A stretch of 19,438 bases of DNA, from NCBI GenBank assembly GCA_014730235.1, contig WJIO01000109.1:1-19438 (forward strand), in the 5' to 3' direction. The notes beneath the pieces were generated by a model, which worked only from the letters and a program-made list of their open reading frames with translations, did no database searches and was not told the origin of the DNA. A program made the translations under genes and the position numbers. Positions 1-8,078 of this stretch are shown piece by piece (position 1 is the stretch's first letter; each line of letters begins with the position of its first letter). Source of the DNA: Candidatus Poribacteria bacterium. GTDB taxonomy: Bacteria > Poribacteria > DTPJ01 > WJIO01.

Positions 1-82
1 CAAACACTAGCAAAAATTTTTCCCGTAGCAAATCCATAAGAATTAATTGAACTTCTAATTTTTTGTAATTTTTTGCAGGAGG
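1..82. other. Leader region upstream of the first gene
   Basis: This AT-rich stretch contains no recognisable gene end. A strong Shine-Dalgarno run (gcaggagg, 75-82) lies at its right edge and serves the first gene. No convincing -35/-10 pair is visible, so the promoter of the first operon may lie to the left of the window. Confidence 0.5.
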
Positions 83-88
83 ATGAAT

Positions 89-763
89 ATGAAAATCATT
101 CTTTTTTGTTCGTGTGTTTTTTTATCGCTCATTTTCACAGATGGAGTTTTTGCCCTCATAGATGATTTTAATGACGGTAACGATAGTGGTTGGAATCGGA
201 TTCAGGGTGAATGGAGTATTGACAATGGAGAATATGTCCAGTCCGAAACTGAATGGACAACAACCACAACCAACGAAACATACACCCGTAGTTTTTTTGG
301 CAATGAGAACTGGACAGACTATACTCTGGAAGCAAAAGTGCGCATGGAAGGTGGCGGAGAAACTGCTGCTATCGTCGGAATTTTCTTCCGGGTAACGGAG
401 AAAACCCCAGAAGGAGATTACTATTATTTCAGACTCGATGCCCGGGCTGCCGATGGACCTGCCTTAATTAAATCACCAAATACTATTTTGCAGGAAAACG
501 TCAATAAACCATCTGAACTTGAGCAGGATTATATACTCAAGGTAGAGGTGGAAGGTGACAATATCAAATGCTATATAGACGGGGAACTGGAAATTGAGCT
601 TCAGGATGATTCCTTCCCCAGTGGTGCTGTTGGGGTTGGTACATTCAACACTCAGGGTTATTTTGATGATGTATCCGTAAATGGTGAAGGTATTGCACCA
701 AACCCAGTCTCGTCAGAAGGTAAACTTGCTGCTACATGGGCTTTGATAAAGCAGGATAGATAA
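89..763 (+). CDS. Exported concanavalin-A/LamG-like domain protein
   Basis: The 224-residue product starts with a signal peptide (MKIILF..., hydrophobic core, probable cleavage after GVFA). The mature part is a beta-sandwich of the LamG / 3-keto-disaccharide hydrolase (DUF1080)-like type: DDFNDGNDSGW near the start, an ENWTDYTLEAKVRM strand pair, YYYFRLDAR, and a closing GAVGVGTFNTQGYFDDVSV motif typical of these carbohydrate-associated folds. An ATG at 83 is in frame, but the SD sequence abuts it directly, whereas the ATG at 89 has about 6 bases of spacing, so 89 is preferred. The C-terminus ends in a short KLAATWALIK tail after a Pro-rich linker. No catalytic residues can be named; a glycan-binding or surface role is inferred. 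It is the first gene of a probable operon, with 52 bases to the next gene. Confidence 0.72.
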   Translation: MKIILFCSCVFLSLIFTDGVFALIDDFNDGNDSGWNRIQGEWSIDNGEYVQSETEWTTTTTNETYTRSFFGNENWTDYTLEAKVRMEGGGETAAIVGIFFRVTEKTPEGDYYYFRLDARAADGPALIKSPNTILQENVNKPSELEQDYILKVEVEGDNIKCYIDGELEIELQDDSFPSGAVGVGTFNTQGYFDDVSVNGEGIAPNPVSSEGKLAATWALIKQDR

Positions 764-815
764 GTATTAAGATACTCATCTCATAAGATTTACCCCAAGT
801 AAAAGCAGGTATCAA

Positions 816-2783
816 ATGAACAAAAAAGGCGATGACAGAAAGCCATCCCTTCTGATTACCCGAAAAGCAACTTTCATAGGCTTAATCCTTATACCTCTCA
901 CCACATACTGGGTTATGCGCATGGAGATCATGAGCGGAAATACAGGTGGCGGTGGGAGTACATATGGCGGTGCCCATTATGCCTCCTGCCTGTCGCTGTT
1001 TTTCAACGTCATATTTGTTGTAGTGGTTCTGGTAGGGATCAAGTATCTGCTTCGGCGTATTTTTTCCAGGGATATTATAAGCCAAAAGGAAATCCTGACT
1101 GTTTATGTCCTCCTGTCTATGGCTACAGCCGTAGCTGGAACGGACATGATACAGGTATTGATACCTATACTCCCTCATCCCTTCTGGTTTGCCACGCCGG
1201 AAAACGAGTGGGCGGATCTATTTTTCAGGTATATTCCGACATGGCTGACTGTATCGGACAAAGATGTATTAACAGGTTTTTACCAGGGTGAATCCAGCCT
1301 GTATACAGCACAAAATCTCAAAGCATGGCTGATACCAATTATTAGCTGGTCGGGTCTGCTCATAGCCATGTTTTTTGTAATGTTTTGCATAAACATAATA
1401 ATAAGACGCCAGTGGATTGAGCGGGAGAAGCTTGCTTTTCCCATTATCCAGGTTCCTTTGGCTGTAGTGGAAAAAGGTGGTAAAAAGCTATTTGCTGACA
1501 GGCTTTTCTGGGTAGGTTTTGCTATTGCAGGTGGAATAGATGTATATAACGGTCTGGCCTATTTATTCCCTACTATTCCATATTTTCATATAAGATACGA
1601 AATAGGGCATCTAATTACCGAAAGTCCCTGGAATGCCATAGGTTGGATGAATATGGCCTTCTTTCCCTTTGTTATAGGCATTGGATACATTATACCGATT
1701 CATCTGTCCTTTTCATGCTGGTTTTTCTATTTATTCACGAAATTCCAGCGGGTATTAGGAAGCGCAATGGGTTTGCGAAGTTTGCCTGGATTTCCCTACA
1801 TAAGACAACAGTCATTTGGCGCTTACATGGGTATATGTATATTTGCTATAATTATAGGACGCAGACATTTTGCCAATATTATAAAAATAGTATTCAAAAA
1901 AACGCCGGATACGACAAACGACAGGAAAAATTACACCTTTGCATTACTTGGTATAACTGCCGGTTTAGCATTTATTATAACTTTTTGTATCAGAACGGGT
2001 ATGTCCATTGGCGTAATTTTGGGTTTCTTTGGGATTTATTTCCTGCTGTCTTTAGCGATAACCAGGATGAGGGCAGAATTAGGAGTTCCCGCCCATGATT
2101 TACATCGCATGGGCCCCGGAGAAGTCCTCGCCCATGCAATGGGAACAAGACGGCTGGGTGCTAAGAATTTAACCATGTTTTCATTATTCTATTCATTCAA
2201 CCGGGCTTATCGTTCCCATCCTATGCCCCATTCTCTGGAAGCCTTTAAAATTGCTCATGAAACTGGTATGAGTGAATCCCGAATGTTTGTTACCATGATG
2301 ATGGGAGCATGCATCGGGATTATAGCTGCCATGTGGATATTGTTGGATGGATTTTATAGACTTGGTGCATCCGCCAGAATAGCCGGTTACGCCGTAAATG
2401 CCTTTGGACGTGAGCCTTTTCAGCGTCTGCAAAATTGGCTGGCCTATCCATCCAACGGTGATATTCCTGCCCTATCGTTTATGGGCATAGGTTTCTTGTT
2501 TACTATAATATTGTTATTTTTAAGGACGCGCTTTTTCTGGTGGACTTTGCATCCCTTAGGTTACGCCCTGGCTGATGATTACTCAATGCAGTGGTTCTGG
2601 GCATCTCTGCTGATGGGATGGATGCTGAAAACTATTATACTCAAATATGGTGGAATAAGAAAATACCGAAGCGCTTTTCCCCTTTTTATAGGGCTTATAC
2701 TTGGTGAATTTGTAATCGGAAGTCTATGGAGTCTAATAGGAATTTTTGGTGGAATATCAACTTATGCCTTTAAATATTGGTAA
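816..2783 (+). CDS. Large polytopic membrane protein, DUF6785/DUF6784 type
   Basis: The 655-residue protein has roughly 14 hydrophobic segments, for example near residues 20-35, 58-79, 92-118, 171-195, 230-250, 273-308 (two), 330-347, 373-392, 399-417, 493-509, 548-571, 592-608 and 622-646. The long polar loop after residue 417 carries RAELGVPAHDLHRMGPGE, which I recall as characteristic of the DUF6785/DUF6784 proteins of Planctomycetes and Poribacteria; these loosely resemble oligopeptide-transporter (OPT) membrane proteins. No transport substrate is established. It lies in the inner membrane and is flanked by a secreted lectin-like protein and a sulfatase-fold enzyme, so uptake or export of the compound those enzymes handle is a reasonable inference. 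The SD is weak (agcaggt, about 6 bases before ATG). Fifty-six bases separate it from the next gene. Confidence 0.7.
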   Translation: MNKKGDDRKPSLLITRKATFIGLILIPLTTYWVMRMEIMSGNTGGGGSTYGGAHYASCLSLFFNVIFVVVVLVGIKYLLRRIFSRDIISQKEILTVYVLLSMATAVAGTDMIQVLIPILPHPFWFATPENEWADLFFRYIPTWLTVSDKDVLTGFYQGESSLYTAQNLKAWLIPIISWSGLLIAMFFVMFCINIIIRRQWIEREKLAFPIIQVPLAVVEKGGKKLFADRLFWVGFAIAGGIDVYNGLAYLFPTIPYFHIRYEIGHLITESPWNAIGWMNMAFFPFVIGIGYIIPIHLSFSCWFFYLFTKFQRVLGSAMGLRSLPGFPYIRQQSFGAYMGICIFAIIIGRRHFANIIKIVFKKTPDTTNDRKNYTFALLGITAGLAFIITFCIRTGMSIGVILGFFGIYFLLSLAITRMRAELGVPAHDLHRMGPGEVLAHAMGTRRLGAKNLTMFSLFYSFNRAYRSHPMPHSLEAFKIAHETGMSESRMFVTMMMGACIGIIAAMWILLDGFYRLGASARIAGYAVNAFGREPFQRLQNWLAYPSNGDIPALSFMGIGFLFTIILLFLRTRFFWWTLHPLGYALADDYSMQWFWASLLMGWMLKTIILKYGGIRKYRSAFPLFIGLILGEFVIGSLWSLIGIFGGISTYAFKYW

Positions 2784-2839
2784 AAAAGGAACAATTTTTA
2801 AGAGATATGACGAGATTCAAATAAATCAGGAGGAAGTAA

Positions 2840-4252
2840 ATGAATATTATTGTAATAATTACAGACAGTTTGAGGGTTGATCATGTGGGATGCTATGGCT
2901 CACATGTAAAAACTCCCAATCTTGACAGGCTAGCGGCTGAAGGCACTAAATTTCTGCATGCCTACAGCGAAAATCTGCCCACAATGCCTACTCGTAGAGG
3001 TTGGTGGACAGGCAAATATCATTTCCATGAAGCCGGATGGCAACCTTTTACCGAAGAAGATTACCTGATGGCAGAAATACTGTGGGATCAGGGTTTTACA
3101 TCGGCTTTTATAACCGATGTGTACCATATGCATAAACCGGTATATAACTGCGGTCGTGGGTTCGATACCACTGTATTTGTAAGGGGTCAGGAATATGATC
3201 CCTGGATAGTTGATCCTGATGTTAAGGTAAATCCCGATGAATCAACTATACACCGTTACAGGGGTGGCGAAGGCCGGGAGAGTAACGAAACATGGCGCAA
3301 GCGTATAGAGCAATATCTTAAAAACTGCTCAGTCCGAAAGACTGAAGAGGATTATTATGTAGCAAGGGTAGCCAGAGAATCTATACGATGGCTGGAATAT
3401 GTAACCAAAAAACAGAAGGACAAACTTTTCCTGTGGGTTGATATGTTTGATCCCCACGAACCCTGGGATCCGCCTGCACCTTATAATCGCATGTATACTG
3501 ATCCAGATTATAACGGCCCTGACCTGGTTGATCCTGTCCCCGGAGATGTAGAAGGCTATATGACACCAGACGAGGTGCGGCACACCAAGAATCTCTACGC
3601 CGGAGAAGTTACCTTTGTGGACAAATGGGTTGGCGTGCTGCTGGACAGGATCAGAGATTTAGGCTTATACGATAACTCCCTGATTGTCCACAGCACAGAT
3701 CATGGCGAACCCTTCGGTGAACATGGCTATATACGCAAAGCACGACCCAGAAATTACGAGGAGCTTATACATATTCCCTGGATAATCCGACATCCTGAAG
3801 GTATAGGCGCAGGTAAAGAGGTTGATGCCATAGTCCAGACGGTGGACATGCTGCCAACAGTGCTGGAAGCTGTAGGTATTAAGTCGGATAAACTCACCAT
3901 GAAATTTACTGAGCCGGATCAATCAAGCAAAAGCGAAAATATATTTCCGCAAGACCTGGTAACACGACAAAAAAGACAGGTCTTGGGTGGCTGCAACTTA
4001 CTCCCTTTGATGGCCGGAGAGATTGAGAGTATTCGGGACCTGGCCTTTGGTGGACATCACAACCGGGAATGGTATGCCCGAAGTAAAGAATGGACATATC
4101 TCCTGCCTATAGACGGAAGCCGTCCACCAGAATTATATGATCGTAAGACCGATCCCCAAGAATTAAACAACGTTATAAACAAATATCCCCGTATAGCTAC
4201 GGGGTTAGAACTGGAACTAAGACGATTTGTTGATACACTTCAACAGAAATGA
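2840..4252 (+). CDS. Sulfatase-fold hydrolase with Thr at the nucleophile position
   Basis: The 470-residue protein is of the alkaline-phosphatase/sulfatase superfamily. Visible landmarks are the N-terminal metal site (IITDSLRVDHVGCYG, D9, D14, H15), the TPNLDRLAAEGTKF helix, the nucleophile loop NLPTMPTRRGWWTG (residues 45-58), the second metal motif STDHGEPFGEHG (D287, H288), K300 and the NYEELIHIPW segment, and the usual C-terminal ELYDRKTDPQELNN strand. In true sulfatases the C/S-x-P-x-R motif supplies the residue converted to formylglycine; here that position is T48 (T-M-P-T-R). Formylglycine cannot form from Thr, so phosphodiester or phosphomonoester chemistry with a direct Thr nucleophile is as likely as sulfate removal. 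There is no signal peptide, so it is cytoplasmic. A perfect SD (aggagg, 2828-2833) precedes the ATG. The stop is 7 bases before the next gene. Confidence 0.85.
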   Translation: MNIIVIITDSLRVDHVGCYGSHVKTPNLDRLAAEGTKFLHAYSENLPTMPTRRGWWTGKYHFHEAGWQPFTEEDYLMAEILWDQGFTSAFITDVYHMHKPVYNCGRGFDTTVFVRGQEYDPWIVDPDVKVNPDESTIHRYRGGEGRESNETWRKRIEQYLKNCSVRKTEEDYYVARVARESIRWLEYVTKKQKDKLFLWVDMFDPHEPWDPPAPYNRMYTDPDYNGPDLVDPVPGDVEGYMTPDEVRHTKNLYAGEVTFVDKWVGVLLDRIRDLGLYDNSLIVHSTDHGEPFGEHGYIRKARPRNYEELIHIPWIIRHPEGIGAGKEVDAIVQTVDMLPTVLEAVGIKSDKLTMKFTEPDQSSKSENIFPQDLVTRQKRQVLGGCNLLPLMAGEIESIRDLAFGGHHNREWYARSKEWTYLLPIDGSRPPELYDRKTDPQELNNVINKYPRIATGLELELRRFVDTLQQK

Positions 4253-4259
4253 GGATAAA

Positions 4260-6206
4260 ATGCTTATAGGTGTATATCTGATGATACTGCCGTCTGTTTT
4301 TTCTGCTGCTGAAGATCAACCGGCTGATATAATAGATGAATGGTTGCAGAAACCTGTCTTAAATCCCGGTGAATTCAGGACTGAGATACAAAAATACATT
4401 AGAAGCTTTATACCTGAACTGGAAATGCCGGAAACTGCCGAAGAATGGGAAGAAGAAAGCCAGGAGATGAGGGAGGAGATTCTGGATGAAATAGTGTTCG
4501 GCGGCGTTCCATCGGAATGGTATGAAGGCAAGCCTGATGTGGTCTGGGGAGATGTAATTGAGACGGACAAAGGTTACGTTATCCGAAAACTGCGATACGA
4601 AGCATTACCCGGTCTATGGATCCCCGCTTTGCTTTATGAACCGTCGGAGATTGGCGAGAGTGTACCGGGGATATTAAACGTGAATGGTCATGTCGGTCCT
4701 CCAGGCAAGACTATTGATTATGAGCAGATTCGATGTATAAACCTGGCCAAGCGGGGAATGCTGGCTTTGCATCCTGAATGGTTGTTTTTCGGCGAGTTAA
4801 GCGGCGATGATTACAAGCACAATCGTCTTTCCTATCTGGACTTATGCGGAGTCAGAGGCCTGTCGGTGTTCTTCCTGGCCATTCAGAGGGGAATTGATGT
4901 GCTGGAAGACCACGCCAATTCAGACCCGGAAAGGATAGCCATGACCGGACTCTCCGGCGGCGGCTGGCAGACTATAATTCTGAGTTCTCTGGACACCAGG
5001 ATTTCAGCCACAACACCAAATGCCGGTTACATCGGTCTGGACTACCGAACCCAATTTCGTGAGGATGTGGGCGATCTGGAACAGAATCCATCTGATCTGC
5101 TAACTATAGCTGATTATACCCATTTGACGGCCATGCTGGCCCCGCGTCATGCACTGCTCATTTACAATGAAAAAGATGATTGCTGTTTCCAATCCTACAG
5201 GTCTGAGATATCGGTATATAAGCCGATAATACCTTTTTACCAGTTGTTTGACGCAGAAGATAGATTCCACTACCACACTAATTATGATCCGGGAACGCAT
5301 AACTACGATAAAGACAACAGGGAACGTTTTTACAAGTTTATCAACAGGTGTTTCCTGACTGAATCAGAATGGATTGATGAAGAAATCCCTTCAGATGATG
5401 AAGTTCTGGAGTATGACGACCTGGTGGTAGGTATTCCTGATGATAATGCCAATTTCTTTACCCTGGCAAAACAGTTTTTAGATGATCTGCCTGGAGAAGA
5501 AGATCCGCCAGAAGATGAGGACGAACTGGAAGAATGGAAATATGAAGCATTTGAAAGGCTAGTTGACATTCTGAACATAGTACCAATGGAAACTGAACTC
5601 TTAATAATAGCGGAAGCATCTAGCCAGGGCAAAACAGCAAAATGGTATAAGATGTCTGTAAACGATGACTGGACTGTTCCTGTTGTAATGATTAAACCTT
5701 CAAAAGATTCTGACGGCCCGGTGGCTATTTTGTTTGGGGATAAAGGCAAAGCGTCGTTAGCAGAAACAGCGAAGAAACTGCTGGCAGAGGGTAAAACCGT
5801 AGTAGCCGTTGATCCCTTATTCATCGGTGAAAGCGTATCTGACAAATGTCCTCCTTCCCAGTGTGCTATGATGGTTTCGGCAGTAGGTGAAAGACCATTA
5901 GGAATACAGGTAGCTCAATTGGTTATACTGGCAGAATGGATATGCAGGGCAAACGGGGTTGACAGTGTATCAATACACAGCAACGGCTGGAACTCGGGTA
6001 TTGCCTCTATATGCGCCTGCGCCTTAAATAACGAAAGTATAAAAGCTGTGTATGCAATAGACTGTCCTGAAAGCCTGAAAAACCTTATACTGGATCATGT
6101 TGATTATGAGCAATATCCACCTTTGTTTTGCTTTGGACTTCTGGAACAGTTTGATATTCCAGAACTAAAAAAGCTATGTGAACCTTCAGAGATCAGGATC
6201 AAATAA
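4260..6206 (+). CDS. Exported two-module alpha/beta-hydrolase (acetylxylan-esterase-like)
   Basis: The 648-residue protein begins with a signal peptide (MLIGVYLMILPSVFSAAED). The ATG at 4260 is preferred: a gagg SD at 4251-4254 lies just after the preceding stop. An upstream TTG at 4227 would overlap the previous gene. Module 1 (about 40-370) has a typical hydrolase core: LLYEP, VPGILNVNGHVG (oxyanion region), the nucleophile elbow GLSGGG with S232, a candidate acid at D306/D307, and H347 in PGTHNYDKDNRERF. This resembles acetylxylan/prolyl-oligopeptidase-type esterases. An acidic linker (PGEEDPPEDEDELEEW) leads to module 2 (about 430-648), which again shows the hydrolase strand order but has HSNGWNSG where a GxSxG elbow would be, so it is probably non-catalytic. 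It is exported, unlike the sulfatase-fold partner. The likely reaction is deacetylation or ester cleavage on a glycan; this is inference. Confidence 0.75.
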   Translation: MLIGVYLMILPSVFSAAEDQPADIIDEWLQKPVLNPGEFRTEIQKYIRSFIPELEMPETAEEWEEESQEMREEILDEIVFGGVPSEWYEGKPDVVWGDVIETDKGYVIRKLRYEALPGLWIPALLYEPSEIGESVPGILNVNGHVGPPGKTIDYEQIRCINLAKRGMLALHPEWLFFGELSGDDYKHNRLSYLDLCGVRGLSVFFLAIQRGIDVLEDHANSDPERIAMTGLSGGGWQTIILSSLDTRISATTPNAGYIGLDYRTQFREDVGDLEQNPSDLLTIADYTHLTAMLAPRHALLIYNEKDDCCFQSYRSEISVYKPIIPFYQLFDAEDRFHYHTNYDPGTHNYDKDNRERFYKFINRCFLTESEWIDEEIPSDDEVLEYDDLVVGIPDDNANFFTLAKQFLDDLPGEEDPPEDEDELEEWKYEAFERLVDILNIVPMETELLIIAEASSQGKTAKWYKMSVNDDWTVPVVMIKPSKDSDGPVAILFGDKGKASLAETAKKLLAEGKTVVAVDPLFIGESVSDKCPPSQCAMMVSAVGERPLGIQVAQLVILAEWICRANGVDSVSIHSNGWNSGIASICACALNNESIKAVYAIDCPESLKNLILDHVDYEQYPPLFCFGLLEQFDIPELKKLCEPSEIRIK

Positions 6207-6503
6207 TTAACTGATTAATATGGTAATATTATTGCCACAAGCCTTATTTCCAGTTGACAAACGTATTGTTTAGAGGTAGACTTGTATCATACGGCAGCGC
6301 TATGTTCTAAAACCGCATTATAAGACATACAGCGACTATAGATATAGCGTTTTAGTATATTCTGCTGTATAATTTGAAAATACAGTAGGTTTTTGTTTTA
6401 ACATTTTTGCTTTTCAGGAAAAACGATGAGTTTGTTAATACCTGAGAGTAAAGGAGTTAAAAGCATTAATTGATCTTAATTAAATTGATTCAGGAGGGAC
6501 ATT
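6207..6503. other. Intergenic region between operon 1 and the lipoprotein pair
   Basis: This 297-base AT-rich stretch shows no credible gene; a 15-codon ORF from 6427 has no SD. It holds a candidate promoter (TTGACA 6254-6259, 17 bases, TAGACT 6277-6282) and a perfect but poorly supported TATAAT at 6368-6373. No clear terminator follows the esterase gene, so some read-through into the lipoproteins is possible. Confidence 0.4.
6254..6282 (+). promoter_or_regulatory. Candidate promoter for the lipoprotein pair
   Basis: TTGACA matches the -35 consensus exactly and is followed after 17 bases by TAGACT (4 of 6 to TATAAT). It would give a leader of about 215 bases. A second TATAAT at 6368-6373 lacks a good -35 and is an alternative start. 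Confidence 0.35.
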
Positions 6504-7145
6504 ATGAGATCAAGGTTTTTGCTAATATTTGCATTTCTTGTTGGCTTAATGATCGTTTTTGTCGGTTGTGATACAGAAGAAAGTTCTCCTGTATTGGCAG
6601 AACAGCCAACTGAAACTGTTGCAGCGGCTCCATCCATGTTTAAATTACATCGTCTTGCAAGGTCTATTGAAAGAAATAAATTTGACTCAATTCAGCTTGG
6701 TGCTGTGGCAGTGGATGATCCTGTTGAATTAGATGCAGCTGCTGATAACGCATCATTTTCTTTAAGAGCTTTAGATCTGGTTGATCAATATCCCGGAAAT
6801 GATACTATTGAACTCACCCGGACCTATAGCGTAGGCGATGATTTTTACATGACGCTGTGGTTTAACGCCAGATACAGGGGAACAGTGAAATGCCTGTTCC
6901 TGTGGATTGGTGATGATACCATAGTCTGGCCGCCGTCTGAAAATCAGTTATGGTGGGAAAAATATGTGGATACTCCGGGTATAACTCGTATGTCAATTCA
7001 GTTACCCGGCGGAGCACCAAATTTACCCGGTACATATTACTTTATGGGTGCTGTAAAATATTCTATTGGTGGATTGATTCCCTGGAGAAGAGAATGGGGA
7101 TGGAATTCCCCTGAACCAAATTGGTTTTCAATTACAGCAGACTAA
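6504..7145 (+). CDS. Small lipoprotein, first of a tandem paralogous pair
   Basis: The 213-residue protein has a lipoprotein signal (MRSRFLLIFAFLVGL..., lipobox VFVGC with C22 as the lipidated residue). The mature sequence opens with an acidic, Pro/Thr/Ala-rich linker, then AAPSMFKLHRLA and a predicted beta-rich domain: YSVGDDFYMTLWF, VKCLFLWIGDD, PGTYYFMGAVKYS, WRREWGWNSPEP. The spacing and motifs match the following gene (YLWVxLWIG-like strand, YFMGAVKYS versus AFFGGVKFS), so the two arose by duplication. I do not recognise a named family; the fold looks like an immunoglobulin-like beta-sandwich. Asp at +2 after the lipid Cys retains lipoproteins in the inner membrane of E. coli, but that rule may not hold here. 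The SD is aggaggg (6492-6498). Confidence 0.7.
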   Translation: MRSRFLLIFAFLVGLMIVFVGCDTEESSPVLAEQPTETVAAAPSMFKLHRLARSIERNKFDSIQLGAVAVDDPVELDAAADNASFSLRALDLVDQYPGNDTIELTRTYSVGDDFYMTLWFNARYRGTVKCLFLWIGDDTIVWPPSENQLWWEKYVDTPGITRMSIQLPGGAPNLPGTYYFMGAVKYSIGGLIPWRREWGWNSPEPNWFSITAD

Positions 7146-7186
7146 GATAACCTATTAACAAAGGATAATTAAAAAGGAGGAGGATT

Positions 7187-7795
7187 ATGTATAAGAAATC
7201 CCTTGCAGTACTTTCCGCATTGATGTTAGTAATACTCGTTATTGGTTGTGATGTGGAAGATACAACGGTAGAAGCCGTAGAAGAACAGGATGTATCCGCT
7301 GCACCATCTTTGTTTAACCTAAATCGAACTATTGCCGGTGCAACAATAATGGATGGGGTAGATATAAGCGTAGAAAAAGCTGATCCGGATGGCTCTCCTG
7401 CAACATCACTGCTGCCGTTTGGCAGGATTAATCTGGTCAGTCAGTATATTGGCCCCGATATCTATACAAGATACCCGGAAAATAAAGAAATAGCAGTTGG
7501 TGATTATATTAACATGTCTTTATTGGTAACCATTAAAAGACCTGGATATGTAAAATTCCTCTACGTCTGGCTTGGAGAGGAAGAAGCCTTGATTTATCCG
7601 GAATCCAGCGGAGATATATGGCATTGCATATATCTGCCGGAAGCCGGTACTTATAACCTCAGTTTAGGTCTTGAATGTCCCGATGAACCGGGTAATTGGG
7701 CATTTTTTGGTGGAGTTAAATTTTCATATGCCCCCTGGCTTAGAGATTGGGGAATTTACGCACCCAGTCCATTCCCATTTATTATAGTTCCTTAA
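7187..7795 (+). CDS. Small lipoprotein, second of a tandem paralogous pair
   Basis: The 202-residue lipoprotein has signal MYKKSLAVLSALMLVILVIGC with C21 as the lipidated residue, again followed by Asp. It shares the AAPSLFNLNR motif, the NLVSQY region, the VGDYINMSLLV strand, VKFLYVWLGEE, GNWAFFGGVKFS and a Trp-rich end (WLRDWGIYAPSPFPF) with the gene 41 bases upstream. Identity is clearly partial, so the duplication is old. The SD is very strong (aaggaggagg, 7174-7183). The pair is probably co-transcribed and ends at the hairpin terminator at 7809. Function is unknown. No catalytic motif is evident, and a binding or envelope role is only inferred from the lipid anchor. Confidence 0.7.
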   Translation: MYKKSLAVLSALMLVILVIGCDVEDTTVEAVEEQDVSAAPSLFNLNRTIAGATIMDGVDISVEKADPDGSPATSLLPFGRINLVSQYIGPDIYTRYPENKEIAVGDYINMSLLVTIKRPGYVKFLYVWLGEEEALIYPESSGDIWHCIYLPEAGTYNLSLGLECPDEPGNWAFFGGVKFSYAPWLRDWGIYAPSPFPFIIVP

Positions 7796-7808
7796 TGATT
7801 ACTAAAAG

Positions 7809-7863
7809 AACAGAAATAGAAAACGCCTCGTTAATGAAAAACGAGGCGTTTTCTATTTCTGTT
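7809..7863. terminator. Strong bidirectional hairpin terminator
   Basis: Arms 7809-7832 and 7840-7863 are perfectly complementary over 24 bp with a 7-base loop. The centre is GC-rich (acgcctcgtt / aacgaggcgt) and is flanked by A-rich sequence on the left and T-rich sequence on the right, so either strand reads as stem plus T tract. It lies between the lipoprotein genes and genes read from the other strand, as expected for a two-way terminator. Confidence 0.88.
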
Positions 7864-7877
7864 TAGTTTATATAATG

Positions 7878-8072
7878 TCATGCGATCAATTTCAAGCTTC
7901 CCAACAGCACATGGCCAACCTTAAGGCTTAGCGCGTTCTGTGTGGCACCGAATTTAGTTATAGTCAACACGCATAATATTTCCTGTGATTTGGGGCCAAA
8001 ATTCTGAGATTCGGCCTGGATCGTTCCAGGATCAACAGCCCTGACTTCAATGATAAAACCATTGGCGAGGAA
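7878..8072 (-). pseudogene. Possible C-terminal gene remnant behind double stop
   Basis: On the - strand the frame stays open for 64 codons (FLANGFIIEVRAVDPGTIQA to GSLKLIA, then TGA). It is in the same frame as the DUF3160 gene, separated from its stop by one codon and a second TAA at 8073-8075. There is no start codon or SD. The composition looks protein-like (alternating hydrophobic strands, AVDPGTIQAES, LTITKFGA), and it sits between the DUF3160 stop and the terminator, so it may be the tail of a deleted or decayed gene. An open frame of this length can also arise by chance in this base composition. I do not recognise the family. Confidence 0.25.
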
Positions 8073-8078
8073 TTATAA

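Noticed and set aside
83-88. ATG at 83 as start of the first gene
   Set aside because: The SD sequence ends at base 82, leaving no spacing; the in-frame ATG at 89 fits better.
1643-2098. 151-codon frame inside the membrane protein gene
   Set aside because: It is a +1-type shadow of a gene with continuous transmembrane pattern and family motifs.
4227-4259. TTG start 33 bases upstream for the esterase
   Set aside because: The ATG at 4260 has an SD at proper distance and produces a proper signal peptide; the TTG start adds a polar leader and overlaps the sulfatase gene.
5330-5845. 171-codon open frame on the - strand, Ser-rich
   Set aside because: It lies entirely inside the exported esterase gene on the opposite strand, has a low-complexity Ser-rich product made by complementing Glu/Asp codons, and has no SD.
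6427-6474. 15-codon ORF before the lipoproteins
   Set aside because: No SD at a suitable distance, no conserved feature, and length expected by chance.
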